In this document: positions 1 to 9,846 of the stretch, in pieces
How the letters are laid out: each line of letters starts with the position of its first letter
How positions within the stretch are numbered: position 1 is the first letter of the stretch
From: Allomyces macrogynus ATCC 38327
Lineage: Eukaryota > Blastocladiomycota > Blastocladiomycetes > Blastocladiales > Blastocladiaceae
Assembly (NCBI GenBank): GCA_000151295.1
Contig: GG745388.1
Span: forward strand, 120,021-181,913
Length of the DNA: 61,893 nt
Reading direction: 5' to 3'
Program-made: the position numbers and the translations under genes
Notes under the pieces: model-generated
The model's database searches: none
The model's input: the letters and a program-made list of their open reading frames with translations, nothing else
Told to the model about the DNA's origin: nothing

Positions 1-390
1 TTTTCTGCTTTGGCCTCCGCTTCGGACTCCCCTGTCCTTATTATCAATAAAATGATTCATCTAGTTAACTCACTATGCCTCTTTCTATAATTCTAAACTC
101 ATAGAAGTAAACGTTACCTACTGCTTCACTCCCTGGCATGTGTGGATGATATCGTCGACCTACTACTAGCTAGCTGCAAATAGCCTCCTACCTCAAACTC
201 CATGCAAACGATCTGACCTTCACCTAACCAAAAAACACAGTCGATCTCTTACCTACTAACAGGTTTGCGACGCAACCTATGTACTACATGCAACTCCGCT
301 TGCTTTCTCGCACCCTCTGTCTCGTCCTCTGCCGCCCATTCTCAAATAACCAACAGCAGAAATACGATTTTACATAGACAAACTTGCCAA
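1..390. other. Intergenic, AT-richer stretch
   Basis: No coding signal was recognised. The stretch is visibly poorer in CpG than the genes that follow and lies downstream of the ArfGEF stop codon. It probably holds that gene's 3' UTR and part of an intergenic region. AATAAA-like strings near position 45 could be polyadenylation signals for either strand, but this is not demonstrable. Confidence 0.4.
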
Positions 391-3028
391 TTATATAGAG
401 AACTGCGAGGCCGAGGCGTTCACCGTCGATGCTGTGAATGAGGAGAGCGGCGCCGTAGGGGAGCGCGGCAGCGGGACTGCGGTCGCGTCAATGTCGTCGT
501 TGGAAGAGGTTGGGGGCGGGGGTGGAGGAGGAGAGACGACGAGGGGCGGTGGATTGTCGTGATTCGGGGAGGTAGAGAGGTGCCGTGACGTAAAGAGTTG
601 GGTGGTGGGTGGCGTGCTTGGCCGCGACGGCGGACTCGACGGGTCGCGCGTGAGGTGCGGTGCGGCGGCGGCCGGGTCCTCCGAGACCGACCGGTACCGG
701 CGCTCGAGCGTGGATTTGGTGCGCGCGACGCGGTTCGCGAGGTAGTCGGTCAGCGCCTCTGCAAATATCCCGAGATCCGTGTCAACGATGGAATGGAGCC
801 ATGGCCAAACCGCGACCAGCGTACCGTGCTGCTTCGACTGCTCCACCTTGGCTACGCTCAGCTGCTTCAAGAACACCTCGTGCTCCTCGGGCGTGCTGAA
901 CGCCAAGTGCACGCGGTCCGACAAGTCGCTCGTCGACCCGACACCACCACTACCTGCACTCCCGCCCGTCCCGGCCATGGGGGACGAGTCGTCGGCCTCG
1001 TCGTCGTACCCGAGGTAGACGCTGTGCGGGAAATCGTAGTCGGATGACGAGTTGCTCGCCGGGTAGACGGTCACGGCCTGGATCGGCCATTGGTGGTTGA
1101 TGAGGTACTTCGGGCCGGGCTTTTGCTTGGTGATCTGTGATGCGTGCAAGATGGTGAGAAGATGGCCAATGAGAGCGGCGTCAGAACAGGGAGAAGACGC
1201 GTACCACGAGCACGTCCTTGAAGAGGAACACAAACCGCTCGTGCTTGGCGCCCTTGATCACCTTGAACGCAATGAACTCGGCAACCAGCTTGGAGCGCGA
1301 GTTCTACAGCCGCCAAGTCTTGACGTGAGCCCCCTGCCCTCCTCCAACCCATCTCCACAGCCCATACATACCTCAACCCCCGCAATCGCCTTGACTACCG
1401 CCATTTCCCCCGGATCCGCGCGGTCCTGCATCCGAATCGCGCAGCACTTGATATCGTAATACAACCTCCTGAGCGTGGCCTCGGGCACATTCCCACCCGC
1501 ATCAATCCCGCGATTATTGCGAATGAATTCGGCCAGCGTCATCTTCTTTTTCACGGCCGGGTTATGCGCGTCCGTGTTGAGCATGATAACGGAAAACGCC
1601 AAGACAAACGCCGTCGTCGGGTCGCGGTAGGTGCCCGGGTTGGCCGCGCAGTAAGCGCGCGCCCACGCGTCGAGGATCCGGTCGATTTTTTGCGCCTCGC
1701 CGGGGAGACGGAACGTGGCAAGGGCTGCGCGCAGGGCGTCGGAGAGCCCGAGGTGGTCGAGCGGGAGCGAGGCCATGTAGGCGTGGAGGAGGCGCTGGAT
1801 GGGTGGGTCGCTAGCGGTGGGCCGATGGCGTTAGCGTGAAGAATGGGATGGTGGAGCGAGTCGTGCAAATCGTGGTGGAGAGTGTTTGCGTACGGCAGCC
1901 CAAACAATTCGCCGATCCGTGTCTTGTCGAGAGTCAGCGTATTGCGGCGCAAAAACTCGACGAGGTGGTCATCGGCCTCGTCAGGCGAGTATGTCGCGAG
2001 CGGCCCAGACCGCATGGCCTCGACGGCCTCACGCGGGTCCTGGTTGAACAGGAGCACGTAGTGGCGCGTGCCGCGGCGCAATGGATCGTCGCCCGAGCTT
2101 CCTACATGCGCACACGCATCAGCAATCTTCCGCCGACGGTTGATCCTAGCAATAAAAGGAGCATACCACGCGACCCTGGCGGCCGTTGTGCCGCAACGAT
2201 CGACGCGCCGCTCCCGGCGCGCTTCAAAATGTGCGAGAAATGCAATCGCATCTGGCGCATGCGCCACCACGTCTGGATCTTGCGCGCGGCTGCAACCGAC
2301 TCGTCGCGCGATCGCGCTGCAGCCGCGGCCAGGGGCGGTGTGCGCTCGCCGTGTGGGCGCACCGATGCACGCTTACCGAGCACACTGCCGCCATTGCCAA
2401 AGAGCTCGTTCATGGACCGCGATCGCGGCACCGACGAGGCCGAGCTCCCGACGGTCAGGTGGTGCGAAAGCGTATTGGTCGTGGAAGACGAGGCCGACGC
2501 TGAGGAAGTGGTCGGGTTGAGGTTGGGCTGCGACGACGACGCGGGTGTGCCAACGACCGAGCTTGGGCCAGGGCTGCTGGTGGGTGCACCGACACCGGTG
2601 AATTCGCTCGCGCGGCGGCCCTTGCCGGCCGATCCGCCACCACCACCGCTACCGCCGGCTAGTTTCTGGCGCAGGTGCGACGTGAACGTGCGCAGCAACG
2701 GCGTCGATGAGTAGCGGTTCATGGCCTGCGGTGGGGTCCGATCACCTCCTCCGCCAGCCATCATGGCGGCTGGAGTCCCAGCGTCATGGACGACGGATCG
2801 TGATCTTTGCCATCCAGAGGCGCGCGGCGGTGACGGATTCGGCTCGGGGAGGGGCAGTATCACGGGCGGCGGTGGAGTTACCGCCATGTCAGCGCCGCGC
2901 GGCGTTGTCAGGGACGGTGCGTGCGAAACAGGCGAGGCCGGGACAGAATGCGGCGCGTCAGGAGCAGTGTCGATGCCGTTGGCGGCGGTGTGCTCGGTGA
3001 CCATGGCGAGTCGTGGAGAGGGCATCAT
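391..3028 (-). CDS. IQ-Sec7-PH Arf guanine-nucleotide exchange factor (IQSEC/BRAG-like)
   Basis: Predicted exchange factor that loads GTP on Arf-family GTPases at membranes. Five exons can be joined: 3028-2167, 2101-1894, 1810-1372, 1303-1205 and 1134-391. The introns are 65, 83, 68 and 70 nt with GT/AG ends, and the 83-nt one has a CTAAC branch site. The Ser/Pro-rich N-terminus ends in a perfect IQ motif (IQTWWRMRQMR), expected to bind calmodulin. The Sec7 domain follows, with the catalytic glutamate loop FRLPGEAQKIDRIL and the second signature FVLAFSVIMLNTDAHNP. A PH domain comes next (SKLVAEFIAFKVIKGAKHERF, then a strand with PKYLINHQWPIQAVTVYP), and the tail is Ser/Pro-rich. The domain order IQ-Sec7-PH is that of animal IQSEC/BRAG proteins. 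The start could be either of two adjacent ATGs at 3028/3025, or the ATG at 3004. Confidence 0.88.
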
Positions 3029-3916
3029 CTTGACGGACGCGCGCGTCGCGCGTCACGGGCTTGCCCGTTGGTAGCTGGCGTCGGCCGTAATCAAGTCTTT
3101 GATGATGGTCACACTTGGAAATCACGATGTCTTGGCGTGAGCCGGACGTAAATTGATGCTGGTGCAGGCGGTGTTTGCTCGGCTGGCGCGAGGTCAGCCC
3201 GGCACGCGGCACGCATGCAGATCGTCGGCCGGTCGGCGGCGAGGGGGGCCCCTTTGGAGTTCTCGAAAGCGCGTGCTGAATGCGGCAAGTTGTCGTCGTC
3301 TATGGCCGCGTTGACGGGCGCTCGCTCGCGCGCAAAGATGGGGCCGGATAGGCGACCGTTTGATCCCGTCCAGCGGCCAGACTAGGCCAGCGAGCCGTCG
3401 GACGCTTGCCTGACGCGGTCACGTTTCAGAATGGCAGGGTTCCTGGCACACGCTGCCACGGCCATCGCCACCACGTTGCAGCACGGTGTGGCGCGTGTGG
3501 CGCCTGTCCGCGGGCCCTGCGCGCGACAGCCTGCCTGTCCGCACCAGAAGCACCGTCGCGTTTTCAGGTGCGCACACGACAAAGTGCACGCGGTCCGTGC
3601 TGGCGGCCCACCACCGCGCCGCGCCGACTGGCCGACCACGCCCATCGACATGACCAGCCGGGCGACGCGACGGACAGTCCGCCGGCCCCTCCTGCTCTCG
3701 CCGATCTTGAGCTGCCACGTTGCAAGGCCGACAACCTGCCGCAGCTGCTCCCGCCCAGCCGCAGCAAACCCCCGCCGCGCCCTTCAAATACCGCCCGACA
3801 ACCTCCCGCTGCTTCGCTCGCCACCCCAGCTCGCGCGCGCGCCGCAGCACCAAAGGCAACCTGCACGCCGCTTAACCCCACCCCGCATCCCACCGACCGC
3901 CCACCCACCCCTTCTC
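3029..3916. promoter_or_regulatory. Divergent intergenic region, ArfGEF / MIT gene
   Basis: About 0.9 kb lies between the ArfGEF start (minus strand) and the most plausible start of the MIT-domain gene (plus strand). Open frames cross it on both strands, but none resembles a known protein and their composition is that of random GC-rich sequence. It presumably carries both promoters. No specific element was recognised. Confidence 0.4.
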
Positions 3917-4983
3917 ATGCCACCCAGCGCCGCCGCGCCCGCTGGGGCCGCTGCATCGTTCCCGCCGATGAACGCGTCGGCGCTCGACTCCGGCATCTAC
4001 TTGATGCGCCGTGCTGCCGAGGAGGACGCCAAGGGCAACCGTCCAGCCTCGACCGACCTCTACATGGCCGCGCTCGATGCCTTTATCTTTGCTCTGCCCG
4101 CCGACTTGGACGCGACGCGCCGCACGGACCTGCAGGCCAAGCTCACGCAGCTCGTCGCCAAGCTCGCGGGCGTGCCGGAACCGACAGCGCAGCCGCCGAC
4201 GCCGGCACCGGTGCCGCCCATGATGTACCCGCCGTGGATGATGCCGCACCACGCCGCGGGCGCCATGCCGCCGCCGGGTACGACTGTGCCGCGCACCCGA
4301 TGATGTACAACCCGCACGCGTTCCACCCGTACGCGGCGATGGTCCCGCCGGGCTACCCGTTGCACGCCGCCTACCCGTACATGCCCGGAGTGATGCCGCC
4401 CGTCCCCACCACGGCCCCCACCGCACCCGCCACTTCCCCCGTGGCCCCCGTCGACCCGCCGACGCCCGTCTCCCCGGCGCCGACGCTCAGCGAAACCATC
4501 ATCAAGGCAGCCGTCGCCGGCGCCGTGGCGCTCAAGCAGTCGCCGATCCCGGATGCCGTGACGTGCGCGCTGGCCACGGGGTTTTCGACTTTGCAGGCGC
4601 TCGAGGCCAAGTACCGCGTCAAGGACCATGCGGTGGCCCTCGGCAAGGCGGCGGTCGCCAAGGCCGCGCAAGTGGACCGCGACTATCAAGTGCACGAAAA
4701 GGTGGGCGACGCGCTGCTCACGGGCTTGTCGGCGCTCACGCAGGCGGCGTGGGCGTACAAGCACGCGCCGGCGTACGACGAGGCCGCGGACCAGGCTGCT
4801 GCGCAGGCCGCGCAGCAGGCGCAGTGGCAACAGCAGGCTCAGCAGCAGGCGCAGGTGCAGCACCAGAAGCACCTGTTTATGATGCCGCCGCCCGCGTACG
4901 ACGCGCTCCCGCCGGTGGTCCCGCACACCGGGTCGCGGCCGGCCTCGCCGACGGTGCCGCGGTTCCAGCTGTTGTCGTCGTGA
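3917..4983 (+). CDS. MIT-domain protein with helical C-terminus (one frame break)
   Basis: The ATG at 3917 opens a frame whose residues about 15-85 read as a MIT (microtubule interacting and trafficking) domain: an A-rich helix, DLYMAALDAFIFALPADLD, then a third helix around LQAKLTQLVAKLAG. MIT domains bind ESCRT-III tails or microtubules. A Pro/Met/Tyr-rich linker follows (PPMMYPPWMMPHH, then MMYNPHAFHPYAAMVPPGY). The C-terminus is a helical stretch with ALEAKYRVKDHAVALGK and QVDRDYQVHEKVGDALL, then a Gln-rich tail. The two halves lie in different frames. The shift falls near 4276-4300, inside the linker, with no credible splice sites, so a missing or extra base is likely. The helical part resembles the end of the Vip1-like protein 2 kb downstream. 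An MIT plus C-terminal helical layout recalls spartin, but I cannot assign it. Confidence 0.6.
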
Positions 4984-5657
4984 ACGTGCCCATCGTGCGG
5001 GCTCGGTTTGGGAAATTTTAGTCGTGGCGCGAGGAAACGCTGGCGCATTTTGCGGCTGGCGGTTCATTTCCTTTTATTCATTCATTCTCTCCCTCGCGCA
5101 AGTTTTGCTGCGCTTTGCGTGATGTGATACCATGTCCCCCGTGTCCTTGCTCCTTTCCGCTGACTCAAATCATCATAGTTGGTTGCTTGGAGTCGTGGTG
5201 GAGAGCGATGGCCGGGAATCAGTCCACCTGTTGGACCAACAAGCAATAGAACGTGGATCGAAGGTGCCGATTTTTCCTCTGTTTGGGGCCCATTTGGGCC
5301 AGCCGCTTGGTCTCGGTTATCCGAGTCTCTGTGAAAATTGTGGCCATATATTGTCATGAGCCGAGTTCTTTGCCGGTCGAGCGCAACCTCCACAACGCCA
5401 AAGAACGAGAACGGAAACGAAACGATGTTTTTCGGCAGTGAATCCGGCCCAAAAAAAAAAAAAGGTGGGTGGGAAAGACGAGCGTCACGGCCCAGGGCGG
5501 AACCAAAGCGAAACAAAATGAGAAAACCAAGCAAGAGACCCCGGCTGCAGCGTGGAGCGAGGAGAGGGGGACAAGACACGTCGTGCCTTCGCGAGCGCGA
5601 CGAGGGGAATCGGCGGGGGAAGTGAGACACAGTCCGCGCGGAATGCGGCGGGCCAAA
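4984..5657. other. Intergenic, convergent 3' ends
   Basis: This lies between the stop of the MIT-domain gene (plus) and the stop of the LC8 gene (minus), so it should contain two 3' UTRs. A run of ten or more A occurs at about 5451-5461. No gene was recognised in either strand. Confidence 0.4.
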
Positions 5658-6153
5658 TCAACCGGACTTGAACAGCAAAATGGCAATCTGGCCGAGGTAA
5701 AAGTAGATGAAGTGCTGCGGCATGAACAAGAACATGGTCAGTGAGTACGCCACGTCAAGGCGCGACAAATCGGTGCACAACGCGCGCACCTTGGTCTCAT
5801 GCGTCACGTAGGAGCCAAAGTTGCGGCCGACAATGCAGTGCCACGTCGGGTTGTACCTACGCGAAGAGAGGGAGAGCGCGTCAGTGGCTGGGAATCGCCA
5901 CAAAGGCGCGTGGGCGAGCGTGAAGTCGCACTTCTTGTCAAACTCGCGCTTGATGAACGCAGCGATGTCCTTTTCAATGTTGTACTTTTCCATGGCCTGC
6001 GTCGCACAGTCGACCGCGTCCTGTTCTGCAATCGGGGTGGCGTCGCAGGCGCGTCAGTACCAGCGTTCGCTGCACGCGCATGCGGCGCACGGGCCACATA
6101 CGCATTTCCTCGGTCATGTCCGCGTTCTTGATAATGGCCTTGCGTTCAGACAT
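5658..6153 (-). CDS. DYNLL: Dynein light chain LC8
   Basis: Near-complete match to the highly conserved LC8 hub protein, a homodimer that binds dynein intermediate chain and many other partners. Four exons: 6153-6102, 6025-5932, 5856-5790 and 5714-5658. The introns (76, 75 and 75 nt) have GT/AG borders and restore the frame exactly. Joined pieces include [72 protein letters not shown] and IAILLFKSG, the normal LC8 length of about 89 residues. The third intron is a multiple of three and has no stop codon, so a naive translation keeps 25 extra residues between ETK and HFIY. LC8 is ubiquitous; a flagellated zoospore would use it in the axoneme and in cytoplasmic dynein. Confidence 0.96.
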
Positions 6154-6720
6154 GGTGGCGGTGGTGGTGGGGGTCGGGATCAAAGCTTGCAGCCCGTTGG
6201 CCAAGGGAGCCTGCGGGGATATGCCGTGGTTTGTCGAGCGCGGTGATCAAAAACACGACCAAAGTCGAGCGCGGCGCGGGTCAGGCAGCAGCAGCGGCGC
6301 GAATGCGGGGAGTGGCGAGGCCGGTGAGGTCGATGCGCGAGTAGGACGAGCGTGCCGAGTTGCGAATGGCCGTGCGGCTGTCGGCTGCCAGTGCGGTAGG
6401 ATGCACGTGAGACGCGACGAGCGTCGACAGTGCGAGACGATGAAGTCCAACCCTAACAACCCTCGGCAAACCTGTATAACCGGAAAGTTTGGGGTTTGGG
6501 GCTTTGTGCATGCAGGATTTTCGCGGCAACCCGGTCAGGTTTTCGCCCCGCGTTTTTCCTTTGCTTGCTTGGCACAACGGCTCTGACGCGTGCTGGGTCG
6601 CGAACAGCCTTTGCGTTCCGCGCGCCAGACGCGCCGGGCTCCAGCTCAACCGACCAACAACGACATGTCGACCCGGCTCGCTTTCTCTCCAACGCAACGC
6701 ACCAACCACCATCCAACACC
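6154..6720. promoter_or_regulatory. Divergent intergenic region LC8 / Vip1-like
   Basis: About 0.57 kb lies between two divergent starts (LC8 on minus, the RRM gene on plus). It very probably holds both promoters. I see no recognisable gene and no specific element beyond ordinary GC-rich sequence. Confidence 0.45.
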
Positions 6721-7763
6721 ATGACGTTCGCTGCTGCCGTACGCTTCGACAATCGCCAGACCGACGCGCGAGTGGATCACCAGCCCCGAGCCGCCAGCTT
6801 CGGCGCGCGCCTTGACCCTGCGAGCGACCCACGTCACTGACCACGACGCGTTCCTGTGACGATCTGGACAGCAAGACCTGCCCGCCACGGCCAACGCCGT
6901 TCTCGTGTCGAACATCTCCAACAATGCGACCGAGAAGGCTGTCAAGGGTGCGTTGCGTCGACGACAGGACTTGAACTAGACCAACGAGAGGAGAAATGAT
7001 TGACTAGGGTGTTGGACGATCCTTCCTAGACTTCTTCAGTTTCTGCGGCCGCATCGTGCAGTTTGAGATGAAGGCCAACGCCGCGGGCGACGGCCAAGAG
7101 GCGTTTATCCTGTTCGAGCGCGAGTCGGCGGCCAACACGGCGCGTCTCCTCTCGGTACGTCTTGCGACCGCGTTGACTCGGTTTGCGCATCGTGCGTTCG
7201 TTCCACTGACTCACGCGCGCGCGCGTTCTGGAACGCTCTCCCACCATACACAGAACGCCGTCATTGTCGACCGTTCCGTGCAGGTCACGTCCTACTTTGT
7301 CCCGCCCGAGGAGCGCGACCCGCTCGAGGCCGTGCAGGCCGACGAGCGTGCGGCCGCCGACGGCTCGCTCGCCGCCGACCACAAGCCCTACACGCGCGTG
7401 ATTGCCGAGCTGTTGGCCGAGGGCTATCAGCTGTCGGAGAATGTCGTCAAGCGCGGGCTCGAGGTCGACGACAAGTACGCCGTGACCAAGACGCTCTCGG
7501 CCTACTTCTTCACGGCCAAGGCGCGTGCCGAGGAACTTGACGAGCAGTACAAGGTCGTCGAGAAGCTCAAGGAGATCGACTCCAAGTGGCACATTTCTGA
7601 GAACGCGCACGCCATCTTGGCCAAGGGGTTCCTGTTTGGTGAGAAGGCGCTTGCCACGCCCACTGGGCAGAAGGTCAAGGAGGCCGTCGATGCCGCGCGC
7701 GAGAAGGCGCGCGAGGTCGCAGATGAGACGCGCGCCATCGTGCAGGAGAAGCACACGGCTTAA
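6721..7763 (+). CDS. vip1: Vip1-like RRM protein
   Basis: Four exons: 6721-6738, 6872-6947, 7030-7154 and 7254-7763. All introns are GT-AG and the joins keep frame. After a short MTFAAA-QDLPATANA start comes one RRM: VLVSNISNNATEKAVKDFFS (RNP2-like and first helix), FCGRIVQFEM, then EAFILFERESAANTARLLS and NAVIVDRSVQVTSYF. The domain matches the fission-yeast Vip1 / plant ACD11-binding-partner RRM family. The C-terminal 150 residues are helical and repetitive (VDDKYAVTKTLSAYFFTAKA, LDEQYKVVEKLKEIDSKW, ISENAHAILAKGFLFGEKAL). The molecular role of this family is poorly defined. The start codon sits only 18 nt before the first intron, so the first exon is inferred from splice signals. Confidence 0.8.
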
Positions 7764-8193
7764 ATAGGATCGTTTGCCGAGGGAGGAGAGGTGGCGGGGC
7801 GCCGACTTCGCCATTGTAAACTTGTGTTTGTGTCTGTGTTTTCGTCATACAACCCCGTTATCCGAGCTGTTGTTGCAACTTCAGGGGTCGTGGCCGTGCA
7901 TGCCGACCCGCAGCGGCACCCTGCGCTTGGCAAACCAAGAAATGAAATTTGCACACGAGAGTAGCCGAAAAAAAAAAAAAAAAAACAGGATAAATACACG
8001 TCCATGGTGGGGCAGACGAAGACAGCGGCCGTCAGCGGCCAAAACACAAGTTGATCGAAAAAGCATAACACGGTTGCCTCGCAGCGACCTCAATGGACCA
8101 GTGCCATGATCGGCTCGGCGCGGATGCTGGCCAGGTCGGTTTGCTCCTCTAAATGGTCGCAGAGCGTTAACCAAATGCTGGCCGCGGCCGTGA
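7764..8193. other. Intergenic, convergent 3' ends
   Basis: This contains the 3' ends of the Vip1-like gene (plus) and LSm8 (minus). There is a poly-A run of about 18 nt near 7970-7986. No coding or RNA gene was recognised. Confidence 0.4.
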
Positions 8194-8681
8194 TCACTGT
8201 TCCAAGGAAAGAGTACCCTTTGCCTCGTCAATCTCGCCAACCAAGACCCTACAACGGCGAGCGTCAGCCAACACCAAATCGCAGACAATGACGATGAGGG
8301 AAAATAGCGATCCGTACACGTTCTCACCTCGGATCACGTAGAGCCCGTGCCGAATCTCCTCGACACCCTCATCGGCACTGAACATGCGCTCGTGGCAGTT
8401 CTCGAGGATCAAGTTGGTCGTCTGGTCGATGCCGCGTAGCCGGCCCTGGAGAATACAGACAAAACGCGGATCAGCGGCGGCGAGGCGATCCCAACCGTGT
8501 GTCGGTCAATCGGCACGCACAGTGAAGACTTTGCCGTCGTTCGTGATTACTTGAACGAGCCCTAGATCACCGACCAACGCGACCACCGTGCGAATTCGCG
8601 TGAGCGGCATTATTATTGACGAAATGACGGCCGCGAACAGGCCTCACCGTTGAGCAATTCACCAAGAATCAAGCTCGACAT
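8194..8681 (-). CDS. LSM8: LSm8, U6 snRNA-associated Sm-like protein
   Basis: Subunit specific to the nuclear LSm2-8 ring, which binds the 3' end of U6 snRNA. Four exons were reconstructed. They start with MSSLILGELLNG, join across an intron ending in CTAG to LVQVITNDGKVFT (Sm1 strands), then GRLRGIDQTTNLILENCHER with MFSADEGVEEIRHGLYVIRG (Sm2), and finally ENVVLVGEIDEAKGTLSLEQ. The Sm fold, the D-Q-T-N-L core and the I-R-G-E-N element are all present, and the length of about 95 residues is normal for LSm8. The GEIDE ending separates LSm8 from LSm1. The first intron removes a stretch that would otherwise interrupt the first strand; its CTAG acceptor was chosen because it gives the family sequence. 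Confidence 0.92.
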
Positions 8682-9846
8682 GGTGGTGGGCTAGCTGTGG
8701 GTTGCGATCCGTCGTGGAACGTCGCGAAATCAAGCTCGTGCGTGTCGCCGCGTCGAATCAACTGGGTCCGGGCAAGATGCTGCCGTTGGTCGCGTGCGAG
8801 TTGGTTTTGGTTGCGTCCAGCGTAACAGGTGAGTGACAGGTCTCAAACACGGTCGACGGCCACCAGAAAAAACGCGGCGAACAGATGGCTCCCAGAACAG
8901 GGCGATCGGGTGCTTGAGGTTGGTGGTGCAGGCTTGCAGCAAGTGCCGAGAATATGTTCCAAGGCGGATTTTGGTGTTGGAGTGTCACAGCATCGTCGGC
9001 TTGTGGGAAGCAGAAGAGCAATGCAATCTCTCTTGCGGCCCAAAGCGTTCGGATTTCGGCCCGAGATCTTTGTGGTTTCGATTTTGAGGCCTCCTTTCTG
9101 CGACTTGACAGAGACAGCGAGCGGCACGTGACACGCGCGGTTCGAGTGTCGAGGCGGACGTTTTTGGCCATCCTCTTGCGTGCTGTCTCGCGCATGCTGG
9201 TCCATTATTCATCGTGGCCGCTTCAAGGAGATGTCTCTGCGCCTCATGTCTGCGATGGCTCGCTGGCTGATGCTCCCGCTCTCCCTCCAAGTCTCCCCGA
9301 CCATCCACGAGACCTTTTCATCTCGACGACGTGACGTCTGCAAGACAACTACCACCAACTTGGCCGCTTTATCAATACGAAACCCAATCAATACACGGTT
9401 CCGCCGTCATTTCAACCTCATTCACTTCAACCAACGACCTGTGGGCTTGGCGAGCTTCCACGTCGTAAGTACTTCGTGATTATTGTTGATGGTCTCCGGA
9501 TATATACCGAAGAGAGTGGAACGCTGCAAGTGCACCGCTTTGGGTCATGTTGCTGTGTCAGGAATCGCTCTGATGGCGCCTCCTTGAGACGCGGATCGAA
9601 ATCACACCATCGCGCCCCATCCCCATCGCGCTGTTCCCGTTACTGACTGAACCAATTTTGGCTTTGGTTGATAGCGGCCGTGATTCGGTGTCAAACCGCT
9701 CCCCGATTCATTCTGTGACTCGTTTTTGCCGCGTCGTTGATCGCATTCCGCTTGCGTTGGGACCATCATAGTACGATCCCTGATCAGGATTGCCACCCGG
9801 CCGGGTCGGTCGGGTCTGACCCAGAGTACTTCACGACGACGCGTAG
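8682..9846. promoter_or_regulatory. Divergent intergenic region LSm8 / LSD1-like
   Basis: About 1.2 kb lies between two divergent genes. Open frames up to about 145 codons cross it on the minus strand, but they have no family resemblance and no consistent splice pattern. From about 9340 to 9560 the sequence is AT-richer and may be the core promoter or 5' UTR of the LSD1-like gene. No specific site can be named. Confidence 0.4.

Noticed and set aside
4270..4305. Programmed ribosomal frameshift
   Set aside because: No slippery heptamer or downstream structure stands out. Similar breaks in five unrelated genes favour assembly indels.
4060..5067. 335-codon minus-strand open frame
   Set aside because: Antisense shadow of the MIT-domain gene with an extremely Arg/Gly-rich composition and no family resemblance.
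8758..9195. 145-codon minus-strand open frame upstream of LSm8
   Set aside because: No conserved block, no splice pattern and random composition. More likely promoter sequence.
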